A stretch of 23,095 nucleotides of DNA from positions 138,670 through 161,764 of the forward strand of contig NW_003135844.1 of the NCBI RefSeq assembly GCF_000003605.2, read 5' to 3'. Source of the stretch: Saccoglossus kowalevskii (taxonomy: Eukaryota > Hemichordata > Enteropneusta > Harrimaniidae). The notes under the pieces are model-generated. The model saw only the letters and a program-made list of their open reading frames with translations, searched no databases and was not told where the DNA came from. Below, in pieces: positions 10,426 through 19,968 of the stretch. Position numbers and translations under genes: made by a program. Positions within the stretch are counted from its first letter, which is position 1. Each line of letters opens with the position of its first letter.

Positions 10426-11480
10426 CTCTGACAACGCCGTGGATACAGGGGTCATTGCAAATATGAACACACTTATTTACTGTCACCGTAAAGCATTAAA
10501 TAACACCTCGCATTATTCAACCCCACTTCGTATGCATGGTCAATTATTTCAATCATTGTCTCGTTCAACTTTACCTTATTTTTCTTGTTTTGTTGTTCAA
10601 GGTTTTAGGACTGAATTCATGTTTTCTCTCCTCCTTCAAGATTGTAAAATGTATCAACTGAATTTTCAATATTTTCATTAAAGAATGTTCCTATTTTAAT
10701 GCGTTTATATGACAAGTACATTTATCAGTGGAGAAATTGGATAGCGCATACGTGCCAGCTTTTTTAAATACTTTTTCAAAACGTCACAACCGGCGGTTAT
10801 TACTTCGAAGAGATTTTAACTCCAGCCAAGACAGGTTTGTGTATATATATTCACTTCAGGTAAAAGTAAACCTTTATATATGAAATATTTACACCGCTAC
10901 ACATCAATGCAAAACCTGAGACATTCACAGAATATTTGAAGCGTGTAGCTAGAAAGAGCTCCTTGTCAGTAAGGCAAGTGGTAGATTAACTTTGTTGAAT
11001 GAATGGCGCCCTCTATTGTACATTTAACCGTTTACAAAACCAAAGAGGTGGCGTGAGACCCGCAGTGGGGGTATACAAGAACTGCATATACATCCAAACA
11101 ACTGACACATGTGACTAATTAGTAACAGTTGTTTTGACAATGTGTACTCATTGTATCAATGATGCAGTGTATACATTTCTGCAAGTGTTCAAGAAATTAT
11201 TATTGTATTACACCAGCGAAGTTTGCCTTACACACTCATTATATATCAAAAGAAAGTTCAGTATTTTACCTTTCGGAATTTGTATGATGTGGAAACGTAA
11301 AATGGTCTGAATATTCCCAAAAATACCTTTAAATAACACTTCCCTCTTTGAGACAAATTGCCAACTCGTCGAATGTTGAAGTATTTTTTTTTAGTTTCTT
11401 ATCTTTAATAAAATATAGCATGCCGTTCAGATAAATGGAGTAATATTTGATTTTTAACTTTTAGTTTATTATAGAATGCT
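10426..11480 (+). repeat. Dispersed repeat, copy B
   Basis: Good alignment with copy A starts at about 10515 (TTCAACC-ATTG-CTC-TTTAACTTTACC) and runs to about 11480. A short earlier match (CTCTGACAACGCCGTGG at 10426, against 5660 in copy A) suggests the copy may begin there with a diverged middle. The best-kept block is 10775-10930. Compared with copies A and C, it lacks the CTTAGGGGGCCTGAATG segment, apparently by deletion. Confidence 0.7.
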
Positions 11481-11575
11481 TATTTCATTGAGTGTGTTGT
11501 GCTATACTGGGTTTTATTAAACACAAAAAGACGAATAGAATAATAGCTGAATTCTCTGAAAGCCATGTGCAATTA

Positions 11576-11887
11576 ATGACGCTGGGTCATCACAGAAAGA
11601 AACAGCGACTGTTTATAGATAATGAAAAGTGCATTTTAAAACAAACAAAAACACGTAAGCATCAAGCGCAAAGCGCAACACTTGTACCCAGTGAATGTGA
11701 CACAGCCAACATTATCTTCTGCATGCAGTATGCATTGACTTCTGCCATACCTCATGATTCCCACCCTCCATTAAAGAAAACCTACACAAAAGTAGTGCCA
11801 CGAATTTTAACACTATTTTTGAGTGGCGTCCTAATAGCAAAGCCTTTTTATCTGTTTTGCCTCATGAAGTATAGAGAAAAGGTTTGA
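11576..11887 (+). CDS. Unassigned ORF (103 aa from the first ATG)
   Basis: The frame is open from 11492, but that codon is GTG; the first ATG is at 11576 in a weak context (T at -3). The translation is lysine- and histidine-rich at first and ends with a hydrophobic stretch (ILTLFLSGVLIAKPFYLF) that could pass for one membrane segment. I recognise no family, and there is no copy elsewhere in the window. An ORF this long is not remarkable in 23 kb of two-stranded sequence. Probably chance. Confidence 0.12.
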   Translation: MTLGHHRKKQRLFIDNEKCILKQTKTRKHQAQSATLVPSECDTANIIFCMQYALTSAIPHDSHPPLKKTYTKVVPRILTLFLSGVLIAKPFYLFCLMKYREKV

Positions 11888-13412
11888 GTCTTGCTGAGTG
11901 TATATTGACACCCCTAAATGTAATAACTGACTATAGCATTACGTTTCTCGTGAGATATTTCTCTATGTAATTATAATGCTACGCAGCCAAACGAGTTTCC
12001 CTTCACTTATCTATTCAGTTATTGCTATGGAATTCACATACCAAATTTGAACAGCGCAGATTTGAACCTGGTAAGTTGATGTCGATTTCCTGCACATATA
12101 TGTGAACAGAAATCTTTGACGGCATACCGAAGTATTGGCCAAACGTTATGTGTTCTTTTAGTATAATTCCTTATTATTTCCACTGTTGCGAACATTAGAC
12201 ATACACAATGTGACATCAGTATCACCTATATGCTTTTGACTTGAATATTTGATACGTTGTATTGAGTGAAAGGATATATTTGTTGCAATTGAAGCTCTCA
12301 CACCCAACTAGGTTTCATGGCCATAATGTACACAGTCACATACACAATAACCTCCCTCCAAATTCAGGCTAGGTGAAGCCATGAGTGGGTGAGTCGAATT
12401 CGCGCTCAAAATCGAAAGTAACGACGTGTGACACCACCCAACAGACTAATACAATAATAAATACATCAGGGTTAGGGAGGTGATCAAAATCAAACCGCGC
12501 AATATGCAAATTTATGCAAGAATATTCATAAGCTGACAGTTCAGTGCGGCGCCTCCTTTTCACATCTGGGGAAGTAAGCTTAGCAATGAGGGGAGACATT
12601 GAATAAAAAAGGTGAACAATTTGAGTAACAACACAATAGTACATTACACCAACAATACTTCATGCTTTTAAAAATATGTCTGTCACGATCAAGCTTAACA
12701 CAGCTATGGTTTGCATGAAGGAGTACAGCTACAGTTCTGTTGCACACTAGTACAATAAATTTTTAATTTTAAAACTAAATGAAGACCAGCAAGCAAGTAT
12801 GTTATAAATCAGTTGATTAATTTAATCGCTCATATGTATTGACACACGACATTGACATGATTCTGTCACTGATGGCTAAAAAATTCCCTCTATTAATATA
12901 TATATATAGTTCAAATTTAACGCAAGATGGAGGCAAATAAGTTCAAAATCCGGGCGTGTCCCAGATTTCAAATTTTGGAGGTAAACAATGGTTGATTCAC
13001 AACATTAAGATGCATTCTGGGGGGTAGTGTATAATGAGCTTTTCTAGCATATAATAGACCTGGAATCTTTGAATTCAAAATTTAATTTATATCATATTCT
13101 CTGTGATTTATATAAATTTTTATCTCTTGTGCCTATCCTTGATTATTATTTGCACTTGTAACATATAATATGACCGCAAAGCACGTGCAAATATTTCGTT
13201 AAATTAGTAGCACCAATTTTCAACAAAAGAAGTACAAGACTTTTCTACGAGCGAACAAATAAAAAGCATATAGTTTGAGCAAATTAAACACAACATATTT
13301 CAATGGTGAAAAGTATGTATCAAATAACATATCGTACTAGCTGCGAATCTAGCAAAGCAAGGTTACTCAATAAATCGAACGATTCTAACTATGACACTAT
13401 GTAGATTAGATC
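11888..13412. other. Unassigned stretch, no gene recognised
   Basis: AT-rich. It contains a short (AT)n run at about 12895-12908 and a 91-codon minus-strand ORF (12369-12644) without recognisable features. No repeat from elsewhere in the window was found here. Confidence 0.5.
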
Positions 13413-13418
13413 TTTATT
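13413..13418 (-). terminator. Possible poly(A) signal for GNAT copy 2
   Basis: AATAAA on the minus strand, about 360 nt past the stop. No canonical hexamer lies closer, unlike copy 1, whose signal is about 23 nt away. Confidence 0.25.
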
Positions 13419-13779
13419 ACTTGAAATTAATTACAACATGAAACAAATCAAGTTGATGTGTGATTGATGAGTAATGCATTCTTACTCATTCCAGACACCA
13501 TATATAAAACTACTGAGATGTCAGTGGTTTGTGATGGTTAGTTCTCTATTTTGTATAAAACAGTAAACTATAGGTGTCATTGGCAAAGCAACATTGTGTT
13601 TGCATTTTTAAGAATCAACTTTTGTTGTTGTGACACTATCATCGAAAATCGTTTCATTTGATTGCCTTGCACTTATCAAGTGAGAGCTCCAGTGTTCAAT
13701 AACCATGTTTTTGTCAATGTTATTCACAGCTTCGTGGTTTAATTCTGACCACCATTTTAAAAAGATATTGTTCAGCACT

Positions 13780-14454
13780 TTATAAATTTTTTACCATTAA
13801 TTTAACACATCTGCCTATTGGGTGATTTGAAAACTGATTTTTGCCTTCAAACTCGAACTTATCAAACTGTATTTCATATACCGAATGAAAACCACACTTT
13901 TCGAATGCACGCTGGCTATACGGACTACTTGCGTCAGTTATGACTATTGACAAGCATTTCTCTTTGCAAACATCTAGTTTATGTCGGGTTATCTCTGTTA
14001 ATATCCCCATTCTGCCATAATCTACATGAGTGGCTACTTTTGCGATTACCGCAACCAGACTTGAGGGAATTGCTGTTACTCCAGCAAGGGGGTCACCATG
14101 ATCATGTAGTTCCCGTAATATATTTATCATAGGCTTGTATAAGTATCTTCCCTCTAAGTCTTTGGGATGGTAAATACACTCTTCATCTTCCCCTTCAGCG
14201 CATATTACACTTGTGGCAACTCCTACCAGCCCATTCGTACTTGTATCAATAGCCACAAATGACAGTCCATCACGTATGGCTCTCTGACATAGCTGGTAGT
14301 TGGCACTGTACTCAACCTCATAGCTAGTATTCTTCATTGTTGAAATGAAAGGTTCCCTCTGAACCATCGCAGAAGTCAGTAACTTAGCAGCATCATTCAG
14401 ATACATTTCAGCTAAGAAACGGTACTCTATGTGCTCCATTCGATGGAAGGACAT
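13780..14454 (-). CDS. GNAT-family N-acetyltransferase, arylalkylamine N-acetyltransferase-like (copy 2, 224 aa)
   Basis: Intact, intronless paralogue of the gene at 3032-3715. Identical blocks cover 49-74 (SANYQLCQRAIRDGLSFVAI region), the acetyl-CoA loop (YGRMGILTEITR, about 146-157) and the C-terminal helix with SQRAFEKCGF (180-189). Differences cluster at the N terminus, around 85-120 and in the last 20 residues, where substrate-side surfaces could change. The loop again has G in place of the expected Q/R and L in place of the final G/A. Relative to copy 1 it lacks three N-terminal residues. That both frames stay open despite many base changes suggests both were kept by selection. The same conserved 100-bp flank precedes the ATG, and a heat-shock-type promoter module lies about 620 bp upstream in the same orientation. 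Substrate unknown; an aralkylamine or polyamine is a guess from family. Confidence 0.92.
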   Translation of the reverse strand: MSFHRMEHIEYRFLAEMYLNDAAKLLTSAMVQREPFISTMKNTSYEVEYSANYQLCQRAIRDGLSFVAIDTSTNGLVGVATSVICAEGEDEECIYHPKDLEGRYLYKPMINILRELHDHGDPLAGVTAIPSSLVAVIAKVATHVDYGRMGILTEITRHKLDVCKEKCLSIVITDASSPYSQRAFEKCGFHSVYEIQFDKFEFEGKNQFSNHPIGRCVKLMVKNL

Positions 14455-14556
14455 CCTCAGGAAGCATAGGCCTATATAATGTTAACCAATAAACAAATAT
14501 TAACATATCACATATCCCACTTTGTAAGTTATAAAATCAAAAGCCTATCCCATGTG
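14455..14556 (-). promoter_or_regulatory. Conserved 5' flank of GNAT copy 2 (leader, promoter or splice acceptor)
   Basis: Aligns with 3716-3822 ahead of copy 1, including the ATAGGCCTAT palindrome (14466-14475) and minus-strand TTATATAG. Here the flank also carries AACCAAT (minus-strand ATTGGTT). If TATATAG|G is a 3' splice site, the upstream donor candidate CTGA|GTAAGA on the minus strand (14645-14636) would give a leader intron of about 170 nt. Alternatively the block is a TATA-type core promoter. Confidence 0.4.
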
Positions 14557-15100
14557 ATTCACCCGAAACTCAAAACACAAAAGTGAAAAAATATTTGGAT
14601 CCATGGTGTTTGTTTATACACCGATTATACCACCTTCTTACTCAGTCATGATGCCATGCATAAAATGTTACTTCTTTTTTTTATATGAAATAAAAATTCA
14701 ATTTTGCCTTAGTCTTATCGGGAGCGATTATGTGGGATCACTCGATCGCTTCGGTAAAAACGCATACCCGCCATGATGTTTGTGATGCATTAGTTGACCG
14801 ACATGTGTCCTTTGACCCGATGGGTCAATGTCACACGCAACGTAATATTACCGTAATTGGTATAGTACAGGTGTGATGGTTCAAATACCAAAATGGCAAC
14901 AGTAATAAAAAGACTTCCCTGGCGGCGATGATAAAATACCAACACGGAGCCAACAGATGAGGTTTCAACTGGTACTGGCATTATTATACTCTGCAAACAT
15001 CAAGTACAATAATGCGGTAAAACTCCACTACTCCAATAACTAGAAACTCCAATACAATTCAACGAGATCTCCGATCTGATCTCAGTGCTGAACAACTCCC
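14557..15100 (-). other. Candidate leader region between the heat-shock-type module and GNAT copy 2
   Basis: No homology elsewhere in the window. A transcript started by the module would cross it. It contains upstream ATGs: one opens an 11-codon ORF at about 15000, another a 63-codon minus-strand ORF (14981-14790) that begins MPVPVETSSVGS and that I cannot assign. Unspliced, these would hinder translation of GNAT copy 2, which favours splicing of the leader if the module does drive that gene. Confidence 0.25.
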
Positions 15101-15311
15101 CTATATATATACCCACACTGTCTATAAATAGACCATTACATCAGCATACATAATGAGTCTGGAACTTACTACAAATTTCTAGAATTTTCCATTACCTATT
15201 CAACCAGTTTCTAAAAATTCCACTCAGACACAGTACGGTTCTAGAACATTCTCAGTCACACGGACGTGGTAAACAAGTCGTATGCGACAGTCAAGAATGC
15301 CATTAACCAAT
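15101..15311 (-). promoter_or_regulatory. Heat-shock-type promoter module (HSEs, TATA, CCAAT)
   Basis: Two perfect three-unit heat-shock elements of the form TTCnnGAAnnTTC occur at 15177-15189 (TTCTAGAATTTTC) and 15239-15251 (TTCTAGAACATTC). A degenerate one (TTCTAAAAATTCC) begins at 15209, so the three starts are spaced 32 and 30 bp. Read on the minus strand, a CCAAT box (AACCAATCAGA, core 15307-15311) is distal, the HSEs are in the middle, and TATATATATAG (15111-15101) is proximal, with a second TATA-like CTATTTATAG at 15131-15122. This order matches known heat-shock gene promoters bound by HSF and NF-Y. Transcription would start near 15075 and run left toward GNAT copy 2. No heat-shock protein gene is present. 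Confidence 0.6.
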
Positions 15312-16372
15312 CAGAATGCCGCATTGTATTTTTGATCATAACAATTACATTGCGTTAAAACGATGTCGTAGCACGATATGTTGGTATGAAAACTTCATGA
15401 TAGTTTTAAATTTTAAGAGGTGATTAGCAATTTTTAAAAGGAAAAAGAAACCTTCATTAAAGAGTTTTTACATGATTCGCGATGATAACCAATCACGCAA
15501 TAAACACGTTGCTTTTTCATGAATACAGCGTAAACTGATCGTGATCTTTGCTTTGACTATGTATTATCGAGGTGGAATTGATTTTGCAAGAATTTTAGCT
15601 TTCAATTTAAACTACTGTGTCTATCATCAGAAAGTATTTACTTACAAACAAAGAGGTGCTAATTGTACAAAAATTGACTAGTATTGTTTATAAGCCACTG
15701 CCATTTCGTGCGACTAGGTTTATTTTTACAAATTGTCATCTACCACTGACAGGATGTGTGTGGGTCGGTGTGTAATTATAATAACAATCGGACAATTCTC
15801 CAGGTCGGAAGCGTTTCCATGGTTGTCGTTAATTTTGAGTGCCGGTCGTGGCCGACCATCGCAACATATATGAACATATGCAAGAGTCTGACATTCAGAA
15901 CGTATATCTGGTTAAATGTCTCAAAAATTAGCACAGGTACAAAAAACAACGTTTTTTGAGTGTAACGGTAGGACACAAAGATCCGACAGCAAGACGAAGT
16001 AAGACTACAATTTAAAGTGACCCTGCTGTGACCGAACTATTTAATGGAGCGGTTGGAATGTAAAAAACACTTTTGTGGCAGTGTGTGGGTTGAGCCACAC
16101 TCTGCCATTACAGTATATGTAAAGCCAGTTATTAGAATATTTATCTTAGGGTCTACTGACCAAATGAAAAAATCGGAAAAAATGTAAATTCCCTGAAATA
16201 TAACAAATTCAATGGGGCTGTTCTAAATGGTGGGTGGGCAGTTTGAATAATAATCAAGCTTAAACATCCAGAAATTATCAGCTAATGCCAATATCTGAAA
16301 TATGGGTTTACTTTTAAAATTGAGAATGTGTTTACTGTAGTTGTACATGTGTGTTATTGAAACAACACATTG
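15312..16372. other. Unassigned stretch, no gene recognised
   Basis: No supportable ORF; the pair of opposite-strand 66-67-codon ORFs at 15756-15976 mirror one another and are not recognisable. Apart from the hairpin at 16076-16107, nothing structured was seen. Confidence 0.5.
16076..16107. other. Perfectly spaced inverted repeat (hairpin, 13-bp stem)
   Basis: TGGCAGTGTGTGG, a 6-nt loop GTTGAG, then CCACACTCTGCCA. Twelve of 13 stem positions pair. It is isolated from any recognisable gene. Confidence 0.6.
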
Positions 16373-16420
16373 AATAAAACAATTCAAACCAACACTATTT
16401 TTACCTTTATTTTTAAAAGA
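16373..16420 (-). repeat. GNAT 3' flank attached to the pseudogene
   Basis: AATTCAAACCAACAC and the following T-rich bases match the 3' flank of GNAT copy 1 at 2971-3018, in the same orientation. This shows that the pseudogene arose from a DNA-level duplication including flanking sequence. Confidence 0.65.
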
Positions 16421-16666
16421 TGTGAATATCTCCATTTTGCTATTATTTACATGAGTGGCTACTTTTGGGATTTTCGCAACCTGACTTGATGGAGTTGTTG
16501 TTATTCCTGCAATTGGATCACTATTATCATTATTGTTAGCATAGGCCCGTATACTTCCCTTCCCTTTAGGTCATTGGCATAGTAAATACATTCTCTTTCC
16601 TCCCCTTTAGCGCATATTACACCGGCAGCGTGTACGTTATCGACAGCCACAAATAACAGCCCATCA
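16421..16666 (-). pseudogene. GNAT acetyltransferase pseudogene (third copy, internal fragment)
   Basis: Nucleotides match the coding region of GNAT copy 1 from about residue 64 to 156, in the same orientation. Missing are the first 63 residues and the last 70 or so, including most of the acetyl-CoA loop and the SQRAFEKCGF helix. Two further internal losses lie near 16525 and 16635, where the gene copies carry 10-20 more bases. The 3' coding loss joins residue ~156 directly to sequence matching the 3' flank of copy 1, an internal deletion of roughly 230 bp. Some bases agree with copy 1 and others with copy 2, so it split off near the time of their own duplication. It cannot encode a working enzyme. 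Confidence 0.85.
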
Positions 16667-17320
16667 TGAATATTTTAATAAACATTCTACTTCAGAAGTG
16701 TCCCGCAAAGTTACCAAATGGTTAGTATATTTGTAATTACAAGTTAACCTAATAATAATAGCAAATCAACAGTGACAGACTAGTTTTATAAGCGCCAATA
16801 TCCTACATTTGAATATGGTCGGTGCATGACAGATAAGCAACACGAGGAAATGCCTTGTATGGCATGGCTATCTAGGTAGCAACACAGAGGTCACTAATCA
16901 TTAAGATTATCCATATTGAGTTGAATATTGACGCAATTCGCAGAAACCTACAAATGACAGTCATCACGTACGGCACCGTACGTCTTATGTTTTGACAAAT
17001 TAGTTTATTTTCAATTTTGAGATTTAAGATTGAAGTTTAAAATATCCCATGAAATGAAAGCAATTTCGTAATATATACGTGTGTTGTAGGTGTACGGACT
17101 AAATTTTATTAAAAACCCATATCTAAACAAGGTCCGGTGCATGACAGATAAGCCACACGAGGAAATGCGTTGTATGGCATGGCTATCCAGGTAGCAACAC
17201 CGACCCCACTAATCATTATAATTATATTGTGTTGAATATTGACGCAATTCGCTTAAATTATCGTTTACGGAACCCACAAATGACAGTCATCACACACGGC
17301 ACGTACGTCTTATGTTTACA
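16667..17320 (+). repeat. Mosaic tandem repeat module next to the GNAT pseudogene
   Basis: It starts exactly where pseudogene homology ends. 16667-16800 matches copy C at 20730-20880 (ATATTTTAATAAACATT, CTTCAG-AGTGT-CCG-AAAGTTAC). Then GGTCGGTGCATGACAGATAAG to ATTGACGCAATTCGC (about 16816-16945) and GACAAATTAGTTTATTTT to ACGGACTAAATTTTATT (about 16993-17111) follow. The first of these recurs at 17131-17315 (GGTCCGGTGCATGACAGATAAGCC and on), making a tandem array with a period near 312 bp. Related pieces are at 20470-20600 and 20890-21005. Confidence 0.75.
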
Positions 17321-17636
17321 TGTTTTCCAACCCAAAATTAGAAAATGTATCAAGTGTTACAGTTATACTCAGCAGGCAACAAGACGCAATGATACCGGGA
17401 CCCGCCGTAGGCGGCAGTATTTTCATGCGAGGTCAATTTTGGATCACCAGGTCATTCCTAAACGCGCAATTAGGACTGAGTCGAGAATCAATTTTGGGTG
17501 CCAGAAATCAACCAAAGACGCTTATTTGGGTATAATTTACGCTGTCAAGACAAAGTTCAGGTAATAAAATAAGATTGACGACGTTTTCTGAAGAGAAAAA
17601 AGTGAATTATTTGTTGAAAAAAGCGGAGAAAAATTG
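17321..17636. other. Unassigned stretch
   Basis: Two overlapping plus-strand ORFs (111 and 71 codons, 17229-17564 and 17320-17535) run out of the repeat module into this segment. Neither has recognisable domains. A small hairpin, CCGCC-GTA-GGCGG, lies near 17403-17415. Confidence 0.4.
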
Positions 17637-17763
17637 TGACGTCGACTCTACGCATGCAATGCAGCGTCATGGAAATTGTCTACAGTACACGTACACGCTT
17701 CTTTCGATGACGTAGATTATTTTGCCAGCGAGCCTAGGACGCCGTACAGACATTGTACTAAAG
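17637..17763 (+). promoter_or_regulatory. Candidate promoter and first exon of an unidentified transcript
   Basis: Two CRE-like sites, TGACGTCG (17637-17644) and TGACGTAG (17708-17715), lie in a short CpG-richer patch. The patch ends in ACTAAAG|GTAAGAG at 17763/17764, a nearly perfect 5' splice site (AAG|GTAAGA). Small ATG-started frames inside close quickly, so such an exon would be non-coding. Partner exon candidate: 19779 onward. Confidence 0.3.
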
Positions 17764-19778
17764 GTAAGAGCTCTTGCCTTTTTCCACAAATTTTAATATT
17801 GCTTTACCTCTAAAACTCAACACACCATGCTATGATCATTCACTGTTTTGAACTAAACGACTCATCGCTAATAAAGCCGATTTTCAGGATTTATTGGCAC
17901 ATGATGTCATGAATCAGGGAATCTAATGACCAAAAAAAATCTCCAAATATTGCATTGTACAATATAGCATTGGCAAAATGATGACTTCGGATGTAGCAAT
18001 GCCTGGGGGCATGGATAAGATTTATAGTCTTTGCCCATTAATGTAATGTTATAGTGTATATGAAATATGTGATCATGATTAATCTTCATGATCATTTGTG
18101 ACTACGCTATTGATTATTCGACATAGGCTACCACACACTGTATAATATTGAGCAAAAAGTTATGCAAGAAATTGCATTTCATTCACCACATTGGCATTGC
18201 TGCCTGTATTCATTCTTACTTTTTCATGACCATTGCTTGGCCCACTACAATTTTCTTGTGATTTAAGACGATTGTTGTCATATGCACGAAACAGCAAGAG
18301 CTGCACTGTGTACATCAGAGTGCTTTTATCGTGCTTGTGTTGTTGCTATTTTAGGTAAATGGCCACAGCAGAAAAGTACATAACTGTCATTTATTAGGCA
18401 GAAACTGAAAGCGGCCAATTCCTTGTGCTAATGTTTACATACACATGTACATCAGTGAAAGTTTTGCTGTCACCAGCTACCATTTTTGTAATGGTGCCAC
18501 CGATCAACAGTTCATGCCACTCACCTAAACTTTAAACAAGGACATGTGTTGTCCTTTGTTATTAAGGCCGAATTTTATTTTTATGGAAATGAGTTACCTT
18601 TTTCTAAAATGAACAAAAGTTGATATTAATAACATAATGTGAAAAAAAAGTTGTTTAAAATGATTGTATTCAATATAGACTGAACATATTGGGGAAAAAA
18701 TAAATCTAAAATAATCAAATCCCTGCCTAACTACCCAATATTGTTTACCCTAATACTGGAAACACCAAATTTGTTTTTCATTGGCCTCATAATGGTTTGA
18801 GATCTTTTTAACATGGTCCACATAAATAATGAGGGATGAACTGGTATTCTGTACAAACAGGTCCATGCATTTACATTCTACGTTTCTGGTTTGATGTTGA
18901 CTCATTTACAGCCCTGTCATTGGGGATACCATGATTTTACTCCTTATATCATGTGTGTGGGCTGTCTTATGTAAACCAACAATGCTGTCTTTGCACATGG
19001 TCAATTCACACTGGTTATATGTCAGATGGCACATTGCCTTTGCCATCGCCATGCGATAAATTCATTACTTTTACGGGTTCTACCAGTCTGATGGGATTGA
19101 TATCATCAATGATATTCCTATGAAGTACAATTACATTTCATATAGTCTCTTTGGACCTATTTTATTTTCTCTTCACTCTGAATGGTCAGTTGGATGAACA
19201 TACAATAGCCTATAAGTAAGGAGGGATATTTGTACAACACCCTGTTACTTTGCATGATATGGGTCTATAATACTGTCTTGTAAAATGTTGTAAACGGTTA
19301 ACTACTGGTTTTTTACAGTTTATTGTTGCAGCACATATACTTATTGAAAGGATATAGTATTTTCGACAATATGACTACTACCAAACTCGTTGTCGGTGGT
19401 GATACCTATCATTTGGATCTTCCCTCAACACTTGTGCGCTTTTGCACCATGAGTCGTTTCATGCACATCATACCAAATTAACCGTGACACTCTGTTTACA
19501 ACACTAATTTACCTCATTATAAAGTAAATGTGCATAACCTGTGTTTATTTTCACTGAGAGTATGCTTGAATGCATGGTGGTGCTTTCAGCATCCTCTCAC
19601 TAGTTATTTACAATGTGCCTCAAGATTTAATTATGGAAAGTCCAATCATTTCCAAAGCATTATCTATTTCAACAATGTTCTTCCTATTGAACATTCCTCT
19701 ACTCAACACCTTACTCAAATCATTCATTACAATTATATAATCCTTACCACTTACTCGTTTTTTTTTATTTTCTTCCAG
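17764..19778 (+). other. Unassigned stretch, intron-like
   Basis: No coding sequence recognised. Candidate acceptors are TTGTTGCTATTTTAG (ends 18354) and TTTTTTACAG (ends 19318), but no matching donor was seen to close internal exons. A 36-codon ORF at 19371-19481 (MTTTKLVVGGDTYHLDL...) is discussed among rejected items. Confidence 0.3.
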
Positions 19779-19890
19779 GCGAGATAATTCAACTATCACC
19801 TGTATCTTTTATTGGTTCAACTTTTTACTTTATTCTTACTTGAATGTTTATTGTTGGTTAAATAAAAAATAAAAACGTTATTATTCCCTT
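19779..19890 (+). ncRNA. Candidate terminal exon with poly(A) signal
   Basis: A strong 3' splice site (long pyrimidine tract from 19757, TCTTCCAG|GCGAG at 19778/19779) is followed at 19861 by AATAAAAAATAAAA, two overlapping poly(A) hexamers, and then a T-rich stretch. With the donor at 17763 it could form a two-exon non-coding transcript with an intron of about 2.0 kb. Inferred from signals only. Confidence 0.25.
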
Positions 19891-19968
19891 GTTCATTACA
19901 GACGATTATTTTATTCATACTATTTTTACATGGTTGTCTTCCAACTAGTCATGCTAGTGATGTCTAAT

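Noticed and set aside
61-12511. Five ATGCAAAT octamers on either strand (61, 1257, 8965, 9428, 12504)
   Set aside because: The count is only modestly above chance for AT-rich DNA, the sites are scattered, and no snRNA-type proximal element or gene is nearby.
14790-14981. 63-codon minus-strand ORF downstream of the heat-shock-type module, with a vague likeness to the N terminus of Hsp70 (SSVG...VFYH)
   Set aside because: The likeness needs inserted residues and lacks the nucleotide-binding signature. It is not enough to call a heat-shock protein gene or remnant.
19371-19481. 36-codon ORF beginning MTTTKLVVGGDTYHLDL, resembling the start of a BTB/T1 (potassium channel tetramerisation) domain with VGG and STL
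   Set aside because: The spacing between VGG and STL is one residue off the family pattern, the frame stops after 36 codons and no donor site continues it. Resemblance over so few residues is probably chance.
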